Source: Fodinibius roseus
GTDB lineage: Bacteria; Bacteroidota; Rhodothermia; Balneolales; Balneolaceae
Direction: 5' to 3'
DNA: 64,000 nt
Assembly (NCBI RefSeq): GCF_900129315.1
Contig: NZ_FQUS01000009.1
Location: forward strand, 1-64,000
Shown: positions 26,467 through 34,742 of the stretch, one piece after another
Position numbering within the stretch: the first letter of the stretch is position 1
Layout: each line of letters opens with the position of its first letter
Notes under the pieces: generated by a model
Told to the model about the DNA's origin: nothing
What the model saw: the letters and a program-made list of their open reading frames with translations, nothing else
The model's database searches: none
Translations under genes and position numbers: made by a program

Positions 26467-27081
26467 ATGGCAAGAAAACATGAGCTATTTATGAATAAAA
26501 AACCCTCAACTATCATTGAACTGTTAGATCAAATTGAGAAAGCGGCGAAGAACGACAAAGAGCAAGTTTCACTGAATGAAATTCTGGATACCGTGGGGCA
26601 CCGTTCATTCGGTCCCTTATTGCTGTTAGCCGGCCTGGTTACGCTCGCCCCCATTATAGGGGATATACCGGGAGTCCCTGCCATTATGGGTGTATTTGTA
26701 TTGCTGGCAGCGGGACAGTTACTGTTGCGGGAGCAACATATTTGGCTACCGCGGTGGCTGCTTGAGCAATCTATACATAAAGATAAAATATTCAGGGGTA
26801 TTCAATGGATGCGCAAACCCGCCCGGTTTCTGGATCGCTGGTTACGCACCCGCCTCACATTATTTATACAGGGGACCGCAGTCTACATAATTGCGGTGGT
26901 ATGTATCTGTATTGCTGCTGTTATGCCCGCCATGGAAGTCATACCCTTCAGTGCCAATGTTGCCGGCGCGGCTCTCACCGCTTTTGGATTGTCACTGATA
27001 ACGAAAGACGGACTTATGGCACTGATCGCCTTTATATTTTCGGCAGGTACTTTTGGTTTGGCCCTATATCATTTCATTTGA
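26467..27081 (+). CDS. ExoD-family inner-membrane protein
   Basis: A 204-residue protein with a charged cytoplasmic start (about 1-45, IIELLDQIEKAAKNDKEQVS) and then HRSFGPLLLLAGLVTLAPII followed by GDIPGVP, the hallmark of ExoD (PF06055). About four transmembrane helices follow. ExoD was first linked to exopolysaccharide synthesis and alkali tolerance in Rhizobium; its mechanism is unknown. The ATG at 26467 is chosen over a GTG two codons upstream. Its 3' end overlaps the remnant of a CHRD gene on the other strand by a few bases. Confidence 0.85.
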   Translation: MARKHELFMNKKPSTIIELLDQIEKAAKNDKEQVSLNEILDTVGHRSFGPLLLLAGLVTLAPIIGDIPGVPAIMGVFVLLAAGQLLLREQHIWLPRWLLEQSIHKDKIFRGIQWMRKPARFLDRWLRTRLTLFIQGTAVYIIAVVCICIAAVMPAMEVIPFSANVAGAALTAFGLSLITKDGLMALIAFIFSAGTFGLALYHFI

Positions 27082-27487
27082 TTTTAAAGAATGTGACCGG
27101 ATCCAGCTGTTGTACTCTCTCGCTTTGCAATGCCTGGTGGATATAGGAATCCGTATACTCGGAGCTTAACCCCTAAAACTGTCCCTCTATATGGATACTG
27201 TCGCCCTCTAAGGTTAAGGTAACGGAACCGTTACCCTCCGTATCCTCTTTCGCCTGGTTGGATGCTTGAAGAGCAGCCTCAAAGATCGGGCTTTCTCGAT
27301 AGGTGGTGTCTTTACGTTCTTCAATCAATTCCCGTTGCTGCTCCTGTTGCTGTTGCAGTCTTTCGCGTTCTGCTTTGTTAGCGCCATTATTTTGACATAC
27401 CGCTGCCAGGTAAATACTGATAAAAAGTATGATACCAGGTATTCTGAAGCGCTTTATATAATTTTTCTTTTTCATGTTCCTTTTCAT
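27074..27487 (-). pseudogene. Truncated CHRD-domain gene with an in-frame stop
   Basis: The frame from 27487 gives a hydrophobic leader (FRIPGIILFISIYLAAVC), a Gln-rich linker (ERLQQQQEQQRELIEERKD) and the start of a CHRD domain, GSVTLTLEGDSIHIEGQF, then TAG at 27175-27173. After the stop the same frame continues GLSSEYTDSYIHQAL, which matches the next part of the CHRD protein at 11946 (DLGSEYTASHIHKGA), so the TAG is a nonsense mutation. The frame then fades and ends at 27074, where the exoD gene begins on the other strand; the second half of the domain is gone. Confidence 0.75.
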
Positions 27488-28004
27488 GCTGAGTTAAACT
27501 TTAAAATTACTTATGATATACTCTCAATAATTTAAATAAGTCATTGTTGTAAAAAGAGTTACAGTTTTTTTGAAAAAATACTTAAAACAAGTTTGGTTCC
27601 GAAGGAGTCACATTAGCTACATCTATTATATTTATAGTTTCCATAAATAATGAATCTATTGGAATAGTGGCTTTTTGGATCTTCTTGTGGCTGGTTTTGC
27701 TATATTTGAGAAAAAGGAGGGTATAATAAATATGGGTATAAAGATGTGATTGAAAACGCATCCGGGGGATGAGCGACTTTTTTGCCGGGCCCGGGGATTG
27801 TTGAGTATGGGTATATAGATTATAGATGGTAACGGGTGTTGATCATTCTCGCCTTTACTATTAAAAGCAAAATTTTACTACAGCAAATGAGCCAAAATTG
27901 CTACAAATGAGTAAGTCTTCAGGATTTATTTTCATGATTTCATGCTTCTACTTGTTGAGAATATATGAGTATATAGAGGTTAACAGAGTCAAGAGGAACG
28001 GCCA
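27488..28004. other. AT-rich intergenic stretch
   Basis: About 520 bases with no gene, RNA or repeat that I can recognise. Confidence 0.4.
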
Positions 28005-28586
28005 ATGGCAATAGGAAAAGACAAAGAAAAGAAATCCCGGTTGGATACCTGGTCGATGGGTATTGAAGAGGTAAAAGTAGATTTAAAACGAGCCTTGTTC
28101 GGCGGTGGAATTTCGGTTGTCATTATTCTGGCGGGAAGCTGGCTGGTGGGAGAGGCGAGTGGATCAGAGGCATATCAGCTATTCAAATCCACTCTTCCCG
28201 CCACCCGTTCTTTTTTCGGCACGTTATTGCTTGGGCTTGGAAACATCCTTGCATTGATGCTTACATTGCTTAGTCTCAGTAAAAGCCTGGAGATAAACAT
28301 CAAATGGACACATTACCAACGGGTCAAGCAAATTGCCCTGACGGCTACCGTTACTCTTGTAACCACTACCGTACTGTACCTTTTATTGAATATTCCCCTT
28401 TTCGAATCCGATTCCGCTTCCATTCGGTGGTTCACCTACATTTATTATATAACGCTGATCACTTCTTCGATTGTCGGGGGTGCTTTTATAACGATCATAC
28501 TGCTCCTGTATAATACCGTCAGAGACATGATTGGGATCCTGCACCCGGATCGTTCCCATCAATTGCACCACACGGAAGAAGAATGA
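28005..28586 (+). CDS. Four-helix membrane protein of unknown function
   Basis: A 193-residue protein with a charged N-terminus (about 1-30, with KDKEKKSRLDTW) and four hydrophobic segments near residues 33-50, 68-92, 110-128 and 143-170. The C-terminus is His-rich and acidic (HPDRSHQLHHTEEE). I recognise no family. The same-strand DUF421 gene begins 174 bases later; the region between contains only a 35-codon open frame in phase with this gene's stop, which I do not consider a gene. The two neighbours may form one transcription unit. Confidence 0.7.
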   Translation: MAIGKDKEKKSRLDTWSMGIEEVKVDLKRALFGGGISVVIILAGSWLVGEASGSEAYQLFKSTLPATRSFFGTLLLGLGNILALMLTLLSLSKSLEINIKWTHYQRVKQIALTATVTLVTTTVLYLLLNIPLFESDSASIRWFTYIYYITLITSSIVGGAFITIILLLYNTVRDMIGILHPDRSHQLHHTEEE

Positions 28587-28760
28587 AATATCATTACCTT
28601 TCCAAACACCGCCGGCTATTTGATGCACTTTTACGAAACGCAGTCGCACCTGCTTGAATGTACTCCAAACTTGATAGCAGACGAGGAATCTGCGCTACAA
28701 TTTGCAGAGGACGAAAAATCATCTGATTAACAGACAATTCTAATTATTTACTTTGATATT

Positions 28761-29300
28761 ATGGATTACAGCTGGATTAATACTACCTGGACCGCGGTGC
28801 TGATGGCTTCACTCTCCGCCATTGGAATCTATGTTTCGCTTATACTTTTTACCCGGATAGGGGGACTCCGTTCATTTTCGAAGATGTCGAGTTTTGACTT
28901 TGCTATTACGGTAGCTATTGGTTCCGTGATCGCCAGCACTATTTTATCCGACAGCCCACCGCTGTTTCTGGCGATTGCTGCCCTTGCTTCCTTGTATATT
29001 TTACAAATAGTGGTTGCCGGTTTACGGGGACGTTCTTCACTGGTGGATAAAATCGTGAATAATGAACCGCTGCTTCTCATGAGAGGAGCAAAAATCCTGG
29101 AAGAAAACTTAAAGGAAGCGAAAGTTACCCATGCCGACCTGCGTGCCAAGTTACGGGAGGCAAATGCCACACAACTCAGCCAGATCAAAGCCGTTGTGAT
29201 GGAATCTACCGGTGATATAGCGGTGCTTCACCATGAAGACCCCGACCATGAGGTGGATGATATATTATTACGGGAAGTACGGGGATGGGACGAAAATTGA
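28761..29300 (+). CDS. DUF421 (YetF-like) membrane protein
   Basis: A 179-residue protein with three N-terminal transmembrane helices (about 10-30, 45-65, 70-88). A soluble part follows, with GRSSLVDKIVNNEPLLLMRG and THADLRAKLREANATQLSQI, the conserved DUF421/YetF signature including the basic-loop start KMSSFDFAITVAIGS. In Bacillus, YetF-type proteins stabilise inserted membrane components and sporulation proteins; elsewhere they are stress-linked. Length is near the shorter class of the family. Confidence 0.9.
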   Translation: MDYSWINTTWTAVLMASLSAIGIYVSLILFTRIGGLRSFSKMSSFDFAITVAIGSVIASTILSDSPPLFLAIAALASLYILQIVVAGLRGRSSLVDKIVNNEPLLLMRGAKILEENLKEAKVTHADLRAKLREANATQLSQIKAVVMESTGDIAVLHHEDPDHEVDDILLREVRGWDEN

Positions 29301-29488
29301 TTACCTTGTCGATTAGTGTGTTTCCGCTGGAGAAATATACTCAACATGACTAAAAAGCGGAGAATATCTTGAGACCTGTTTACAGGAAACTTTTGCTGCT
29401 TACGGGACTATAAATAAAACCCCTCGTCTGGATATCTGCACAGGGAGAGGGGGGCGTCCGGATAGCAAATTCAAATTAAGGTTCCATT

Positions 29489-29683
29489 ATGAGTACTCTT
29501 ATAACATCAGATAATTGGGATGAAATAAAGAACAAACTTATTGAAAATCATTCTATATTAACGGATAAGAACCTTACCTATGAAGAAGGTAAAGAAGAAA
29601 AACTGCTTGCCACACTCCAGCGAAAACTGGGAAAATCAAAAAAGGAAGTATCAGCGATGATCCGTGGCTACACTAAACATTAA
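29489..29683 (+). CDS. CsbD-like small stress protein (paralogue 4)
   Basis: A 64-residue paralogue on the plus strand: NWDEIKNKLIENHSILTDKN, then LTYEEGKEEKLLATLQRKLG and KSKKEVSAMIRGYTKH. Its KLGKSKxEV ending is closer to paralogue 1 than to the other two, although the core LTDDDL is changed to LTDKNL. It lies 9 kb away from the tandem copies and next to the YtxH-like gene. Confidence 0.78.
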   Translation: MSTLITSDNWDEIKNKLIENHSILTDKNLTYEEGKEEKLLATLQRKLGKSKKEVSAMIRGYTKH

Positions 29684-29791
29684 AATAAAGGATAATAAAT
29701 ACACGATCGCTGAAATTATTTTACTGATATCTATTGTTTAGGTTAAGTAGGTATTTAACTTGTTATTATCATCAATCAAATCCTTAATATT

Positions 29792-30187
29792 ATGGGAACA
29801 GACAATAAAGAAAAAGTGATTTTAGCTACGCTAACGGGAGTCGCGAGTGGTGTCATATTAGGACTGCTTTTTGCACCTGAGAAAGGGGAGGAGACGAGGA
29901 AGAAGATCGCTGAAAAGCGTGAGGAATATCTTAAGGATATAAAAAATGAGATAGAAGAACTGCGCCAAAGTCTTAATAAGGGACTTGAAGCCGGAAAAGA
30001 AGAAGTAAGTGAAATCGGACAGGAGGTTAAAAAGAAAAGAGATGATATACTCGGAAAGGCAAAGAAGTTTACTTCTTATGACGAGTGGACGAAAGATGAA
30101 CTCTATGAAAAAGCAAAAAGACTTGAAATTGACGGGTATTCAACAATGAATAAAAGCGAGCTGATAGAAGCGCTGCGAAATCATTGA
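29792..30187 (+). CDS. YtxH-like protein with a Rho-N/SAP-like C-terminal module
   Basis: A 131-residue protein with an N-terminal YtxH/gas-vesicle-like segment: one glycine-rich hydrophobic helix (TLTGVASGVILGLLFAPEKG) followed by the usual GEETRKKIAEKREEYLK coiled coil. The middle (about 40-95) is a long charged helix. The last 36 residues (EWTKDELYEKAKRLEIDGYS, then TMNKSELIEALRNH) match the end of the 13579 protein at 23 of 36 positions. Membrane anchoring through the first helix with a cytoplasmic tail is likely. YtxH proteins are stress-induced, with no known activity. Confidence 0.82.
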   Translation: MGTDNKEKVILATLTGVASGVILGLLFAPEKGEETRKKIAEKREEYLKDIKNEIEELRQSLNKGLEAGKEEVSEIGQEVKKKRDDILGKAKKFTSYDEWTKDELYEKAKRLEIDGYSTMNKSELIEALRNH

Positions 30188-30219
30188 TTTCCTGTCAGCC
30201 CACAGGGGTATGCGACTAT

Positions 30220-30262
30220 TAATCCCTCAGGATTTCTGTAATCCCGGGGGATTTCTATTTTA
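30220..30262 (+). terminator. Possible terminator after the YtxH-like gene
   Basis: AATCCC (30221-30226) can pair with GGGATT (30248-30253), followed by TTCTATTTT. The loop is long and an inner alternative pairing exists, so this is weak. Confidence 0.35.
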
Positions 30263-30274
30263 AAGCTTGTTTAT

Positions 30275-30718
30275 TTGATACGGGGTGTGTATTATAATAC
30301 ACACGAAACATTCACTAACAGCCAGCTTTTGCTTACAAAATCTTTTTGGGATAGAATAGGGGTGGGCCTTTCCGGCCTGTGTGCCATCCACTGTTTGCTG
30401 GTACCCATTTTTGTATCCCTGTTACCGCTTTACCCGGTAGCCGAGTACATTCATGAGTGGACGCACCCCGTTTTACTTATGCTGATCATTCCCGCTGTAT
30501 ATTTTTCAATCAGACCTGGATATGAATATAACTTTATAACTGCCTTGCTTTTATCCGGATTATCTATACTTTTTCTTACATGGGGATTGCATGATTGGTT
30601 GAGTCAAAAAGAAGAAACCTGGGTTACGTTTTTGGGAAGTATGTTGCTTATAGGTGGACACTGGTTGAATTATAAAAGTCACTCCGCAAGAGCCTGCTCG
30701 GTAGCTGAAGAGTACTGA
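30275..30718 (+). CDS. MerC-family membrane protein (metal uptake)
   Basis: A protein of up to 147 residues with four predicted membrane helices. The signature is SFWDRIGVGLSGLCAIHCLL, with the paired cysteines CAIHC in the first helix that bind Hg(II) in MerC. A histidine-rich loop (YIHEWTHP) follows. Chromosomal MerC-like proteins without mer genes are common in Bacteroidota, and their natural metal is unknown. The frame opens at a TTG; no ATG is available before the conserved part, so the exact start is uncertain. It is first in a probable three-gene metal cluster. Confidence 0.82.
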   Translation: MIRGVYYNTHETFTNSQLLLTKSFWDRIGVGLSGLCAIHCLLVPIFVSLLPLYPVAEYIHEWTHPVLLMLIIPAVYFSIRPGYEYNFITALLLSGLSILFLTWGLHDWLSQKEETWVTFLGSMLLIGGHWLNYKSHSARACSVAEEY

Positions 30719-30768
30719 TTAAATTATTTTCGGAGGACTTTAAAAGATCCTTATCCAGTAAAAAAGTT

Positions 30769-31590
30769 ATGTCTGACAAGTCGATTGTTTACACCAGCCT
30801 TTTTCTGTTTTGCCTACTTACTTTTTTGGCCATTCTTCAATCCAACTGGAAAATTATAGGCATATCCTGGATCGCATTCGGCGCAATGGCGCTGGCCATA
30901 CCGATGGGGATCCAGGCTGCCGGGCAGCGCAAACTGAATTACCTTATTGCCGGCTATGGACTGGCAAGCGGGGCCATGATAACCAGTGCCGCTATATTCT
31001 TGGTTCCCACTGCTATCAATCATCACCCTGTTTATGGCGGGTTGGGAATTGCAGCGGGTATTATAGCCGGCTTCGCTATTCACACCCTCAATCATGGACT
31101 CACGCACACCAGGACTTCGATTGATCCGGTAGTACTGGAGTTGACGTCGCATGCCCTGTCAGCGGGACTGATTATCGGGATGGTTTATGCTGCTATGCCG
31201 GAACTCGGAGTGCTGCTTGGTATTGCTATTGTCTCTCATAAGGGTCCTGCCGGCTACGCCGCATCCCGGAGACTTACCATACAGGGGAAATCGGCCCTGC
31301 CGGTATTGTTACCTGCAGCAGCAATCGGACTTACGGCACTGCCGGTGAGCCTGTTAAATCTTCCGGGGCATCATATTATAAATGCACTTATTTTTGGATT
31401 TGCCACCGGGGTTTTTTTCCATGTGGCTATTGATTTTCTACCCGAATGCGAGGTAGGAGGGAAGATTCACCAGGAGACAGACCTGGAACATGATGAGCAC
31501 CATAAACTGGACCAATACCGTCGCCGGGCGGTTCTCTATACTTTTTTGGGGGGACTGATTGTTTTTTTGGCATGGTATGCAGCCTATTAA
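30769..31590 (+). CDS. ZIP-family metal transporter
   Basis: A 273-residue membrane protein with about eight helices. The ZIP signature histidines appear in LTSHALSAGLIIGMVYA and AIVSHKGPAGYAASR, corresponding to helices IV and V that form the binuclear metal site. A His/Asp-rich cytoplasmic tail follows (HQETDLEHDEHHK), ending with a last helix. ZIP proteins move Zn(II), Fe(II) or Mn(II) into the cytoplasm. It lies 50 bases after the MerC-like gene and just before a Zn-ribbon transcription factor, supporting a role in metal homeostasis. Confidence 0.87.
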   Translation: MSDKSIVYTSLFLFCLLTFLAILQSNWKIIGISWIAFGAMALAIPMGIQAAGQRKLNYLIAGYGLASGAMITSAAIFLVPTAINHHPVYGGLGIAAGIIAGFAIHTLNHGLTHTRTSIDPVVLELTSHALSAGLIIGMVYAAMPELGVLLGIAIVSHKGPAGYAASRRLTIQGKSALPVLLPAAAIGLTALPVSLLNLPGHHIINALIFGFATGVFFHVAIDFLPECEVGGKIHQETDLEHDEHHKLDQYRRRAVLYTFLGGLIVFLAWYAAY

Positions 31591-31647
31591 ATAACAAAAT
31601 TCTGGTTGGCGATTAATCCGGATTTCACATTACTCAAACGTACTGCA

Positions 31648-31983
31648 ATGAAACGCCTGAATTTTACATTGGACAACGAAACGGTGGAACTGCTTGGGGA
31701 ACTCTCCGAGAAATATTACAGAGGCAATAAATCGCAGACTGTGCGTGCGGCCCTTGAAAGTCTGGCCGTTCATGCCGGACACGAAGGCTGGGTGATTACC
31801 GGCTATACCCCCAAGGAGCTGGACGATAATATTAGTTGTCATACTTGTGGTGAAGCGCATGAAAAGGGGGAAGTACTCTACCGGCCGGTTTTTGAAAGGG
31901 GAAGCAGCCCTGCTGCACTATCCAGTATTCCCGCCGAAAGCTGGCTCGACTGCCCGAGGTGTGCAGAAGAGAAATTCAGTTAA
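31648..31983 (+). CDS. Ribbon-helix-helix protein with a C-terminal zinc-ribbon-like domain
   Basis: A 111-residue putative regulator. Residues 1-45 (KRLNFTLDNETVELLGELSE, KYYRGNKSQTVRAALESL) form a CopG/NikR-like ribbon-helix-helix DNA-binding unit. The C-terminal part has two CxxC pairs, CHTC near residue 70 and CPRC near 104, able to bind zinc. I chose the ATG at 31648; a TTG 14 codons earlier stays in frame but adds no conserved sequence. Next to ZIP and MerC genes, it is a good candidate for their metal-responsive repressor, but this is inferred. Confidence 0.78.
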   Translation: MKRLNFTLDNETVELLGELSEKYYRGNKSQTVRAALESLAVHAGHEGWVITGYTPKELDDNISCHTCGEAHEKGEVLYRPVFERGSSPAALSSIPAESWLDCPRCAEEKFS

Positions 31984-31999
31984 AGGCATTTAGCTATTA

Positions 32000-32138
32000 G
32001 AAGCCTATGAAAAACCGGGAATTTTGCTCAAGATCAAAGTCAGAGAAAGGTTGGAATCCAATATATGCCCATACGTGAGAATTTCAACCGACCGATAATG
32101 CCGGCATTGGCCGAAAGAACGGTTTTGCGAAAGCTTTT
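32000..32138 (+). repeat. Dispersed ~140-bp repeat, copy A
   Basis: A 139-base copy beginning GAAGCCTATGAAAAACCGGG and ending GGCCGAAAGAACGGTTTTGC plus GAAAGCTTTT. The ends are imperfect inverted repeats of each other. Shared internal blocks include GGAATTTTG, GTGAGAATTTCAA and ATTGGCC. It lies between convergent genes. The bases from 32139 to 32245 hold nothing else. Confidence 0.75.
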
Positions 32139-32245
32139 ATTAATACAGGTCGTATCAGGGCTGTTACCCGGATCCATACCTTTGGGGATGCGTACAGGCT
32201 TTATCCGTACTTCCCTGTAATAGCTGATCGTCACCCTCTTTCCAC

Positions 32246-33319
32246 TCACCCGAAGATTCGCTTGAACAAACTGAAATCAGGCGTGAATTTTTCCGTTCCT
32301 TTGGTCCCCAGCAAAAAACCGACGGGTTTTAAGCTCTCGATATTCTCACAAACAATTTTCAGCATAGCCAGGTAGGGGATCACCATAAACATACCCGGCA
32401 GTCCCCAGATCATTCCGCCTGCGATGAGTGAAAGAATAGTTACCAGCGGATTAATTTGTACATAAGACCCGGTAATATTGGGCGTGAGAATATTATTCTC
32501 AATAAATTGAATCACAAAAAACTGTCCGATCACTCCCAGTGCAAGACCGGGTGTTTGAGTCGTTAAAACGAAAAGAAAGGCGACCAAATAGCCGAGTACC
32601 GTACCCAGATAGGGAATCAGGTTAAAAAGTGCAGCTATAAAGCCCAGCAAAAGGGCGTATTCTACTCCTATCAGGTAAAATCCAAGGCTGTTCAACCCCA
32701 CCAGGATAAAACATACAATAAACAGCCCCTTCAGGTATTTAGGTACGATTTTAGCAGCCTGATCAATAATATTCTGTGCAACTTTTTCTTGTTGCTCCGG
32801 GATCAGCATGGAGACAAATGTTCGAAATTTATCACGGTAAAACAGAAGCAGGAAAGTATAAACCGGCAGAAGTCCGATCGTTAAGATGGTATTGGCCGTC
32901 CCCGTAAAGAATTCAGATAGATATGCTCCCGATCCACGGATACTTTCAATGATAGAGTCCAGCTGCTCGGCTGTAACCCCGAAGGTGCGTCCCAGTGCCC
33001 AGCGGAACCGGGTAATATTCGTATCCATCTGTTCTTTTATTCGGGGCAGATCTTCTGAAAAGGTAATCACCAGCAGGGTGATGCCATAAATAATACCCGT
33101 CAACAAAGCAAACGAGCCGATAATCAGCAGAAGATTTGTGGCAATCCTGGGGATATTCCATTGCTCCATTTTTTGAGCGGTGGGAAACAGGAGATAGGCA
33201 AATAAAATGGAAAGAAGAAGCGGAACCAAAAGCTGGCGGGCGACCAGTAATGCGGCTATGACAGCAAATAACAACAGGAGCCGTATGAGATAGCGAAGTG
33301 CAATGGGGTATTTTTCCAT
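32246..33319 (-). CDS. AI-2E/PerM-family membrane transporter
   Basis: A 357-residue protein with about eight transmembrane helices. The start LLVPLLLSILFAYLLFPTAQ, the long amphipathic region (about 85-140) and the re-entrant end GFIAALFNLIPYLGTVLG, NPLVTILSLIAGGMIWGLPG are diagnostic of the family (PF01594). Members export autoinducer-2-like compounds or exchange Na+ and protons; substrate is not predictable. It may be cotranscribed with the oxidoreductase upstream on the same strand, 66 bases away. Confidence 0.92.
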   Translation of the reverse strand: MEKYPIALRYLIRLLLLFAVIAALLVARQLLVPLLLSILFAYLLFPTAQKMEQWNIPRIATNLLLIIGSFALLTGIIYGITLLVITFSEDLPRIKEQMDTNITRFRWALGRTFGVTAEQLDSIIESIRGSGAYLSEFFTGTANTILTIGLLPVYTFLLLFYRDKFRTFVSMLIPEQQEKVAQNIIDQAAKIVPKYLKGLFIVCFILVGLNSLGFYLIGVEYALLLGFIAALFNLIPYLGTVLGYLVAFLFVLTTQTPGLALGVIGQFFVIQFIENNILTPNITGSYVQINPLVTILSLIAGGMIWGLPGMFMVIPYLAMLKIVCENIESLKPVGFLLGTKGTEKFTPDFSLFKRIFG

Positions 33320-33385
33320 GAGTATGATTCTTTAAAATATCGTACGGCCGACATGATTGAACGCCCGGTCGGTAAGAGCATAAAT

Positions 33386-34552
33386 TTACAGGATATGTTC
33401 GAATTCTTCTAACAAAAGCTCCTGCAGCCGCGGCTTATTTTTCGAAGTGATGCGGCTTGCCAGATCCAAGGCACATCCCCAGGAAAGCGTTGCACCCGCA
33501 CCACCGTGACCATAGTTATGATAGACCGTTTTGCCGTACATTGTTTCGTGATCGAGACGCAAACCTTCCTCTTTATTTCGTACGTATCGGTAACCGATGA
33601 AAGGATACAGCTCGTCAGAGGGACGGAGCGACTGGTGATAGGTTGTTTCCAGAATATCTTTGTTTATATCAATAATAGCTGAGGGTATGGCGAGGCCGCC
33701 AATCTGATAACTTTCAGCATTTTTTTTTGAGAATTCTGTGGTTGGGCTGCTCAGGTAACCGGTTTCGCGGCTTCCACCTAACATCCAGCCGTCTTCGCGG
33801 GGGTAGCAATAGACATCACAGGCTTCCCCCGAAGGATCGGAATAGACAGAAGCTTTCGGCGTATAGTTGTAGGAAATGATATTACCGCCGGCCCCTATGA
33901 TCAGCGGAGCTCCCGGCTTGTGCAGTAAATGTCCCCGCATGACAAGCTGCTCATCCAGCGGATCGTCGAACAGCTCCAGGCTGCCCGTCCCGCTGCAGTT
34001 GACCAGAATATCCGCCGGCAGGGTGGGGAGGTCTTCGGTTCTCACTGTACGCCGGTTAATGTGGCCGCCCGATTGTTTATAGCATGCGGTCAAAGCGGGA
34101 AAGTACCGGGGCCAGTCGGCAAAAATACAGTTGAAGGCCCAGCCGTACAGGTTTTGCGAGCAGGACCGGCGTGGAATTTCCTGCGGGGAGAGTTCCATTA
34201 CGGGATGGAAGTCAAGCATCCAGTTGCGGTATTCGGGCTCATCCTGTTCAAACTCAAAAATTTCAAAATGCCGGTGGATCGATAGACCGGAAAAGAACCG
34301 TTTACGGAGTTCGTAGAAAAATGATTGTGAGGTACGAAAGAGCTCTTTCAGCTGGTCGGAATAAAAGGAATGGGGAATGACCGAAGCGGCCGGGAACAGG
34401 CTGGCAAATTCGGGATGAGCATTTTTATCTGAAATTTGTCCGGCTTCTTTATCCGTATAGATCACTGTTTCATAACCCAGAAGCTGCAGCGTAAGCGCGG
34501 TCGTCAATCCCGATACCCCGCTGCCGATGACAATAATTTTATCGAAATTCAT
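33386..34552 (-). CDS. D-amino-acid-oxidase-like FAD-dependent oxidoreductase
   Basis: A 388-residue cytoplasmic flavoprotein. The N-terminal Rossmann motif is IIVIGSGVSGLTTALTLQLL, and the C-terminal FAD-binding end contains NYGHGGAGATLSWGCALDLA, typical of D-amino-acid and D-aspartate oxidases. YCYPREDGWMLGGSRETGY also matches that group. It probably oxidises a D-amino acid to the 2-oxo acid with H2O2 production, although the substrate is unknown. The next gene upstream encodes a racemase/dehydratase-type PLP enzyme, consistent with D-amino acid metabolism. Confidence 0.85.
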   Translation of the reverse strand: MNFDKIIVIGSGVSGLTTALTLQLLGYETVIYTDKEAGQISDKNAHPEFASLFPAASVIPHSFYSDQLKELFRTSQSFFYELRKRFFSGLSIHRHFEIFEFEQDEPEYRNWMLDFHPVMELSPQEIPRRSCSQNLYGWAFNCIFADWPRYFPALTACYKQSGGHINRRTVRTEDLPTLPADILVNCSGTGSLELFDDPLDEQLVMRGHLLHKPGAPLIIGAGGNIISYNYTPKASVYSDPSGEACDVYCYPREDGWMLGGSRETGYLSSPTTEFSKKNAESYQIGGLAIPSAIIDINKDILETTYHQSLRPSDELYPFIGYRYVRNKEEGLRLDHETMYGKTVYHNYGHGGAGATLSWGCALDLASRITSKNKPRLQELLLEEFEHIL

Positions 34553-34575
34553 AGGGGAGTAAATTTATATATGCA

Positions 34576-34717
34576 GAAACCTTTGCAAAATTGTTGTCTT
34601 TCCCATGGCTTTATGTTCGCAATTTCAACCTCCCATAGATGGTATATCTATATACTGCGGTTTTAATATCGCTTAGGGTTTAGTAATGAACCAATCCCTC
34701 TGATTTTCAAATTCCTC
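34576..34717 (-). repeat. Dispersed ~140-bp repeat, copy F (diverged)
   Basis: Starts GAAACCTTTGCAAAATTGTT and ends near TGATTTTCAAATTCC. The end blocks match the other copies in inverted orientation; the middle is diverged (GCAATTTCAACC and GGTATATCTATATAC remain). The copy fills most of the spacer between the oxidase and racemase genes. Confidence 0.5.
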
Positions 34718-34742
34718 GCCTAACGAGCTAGTGGTTTGCATT

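Noticed and set aside
29409-29460. Hairpin CCCCTC/GAGGGG before CsbD paralogue 4 as a terminator
   Set aside because: Its T-tract is only on the minus strand, where no gene precedes it; on the plus strand there is no T-run after the DUF421 gene.
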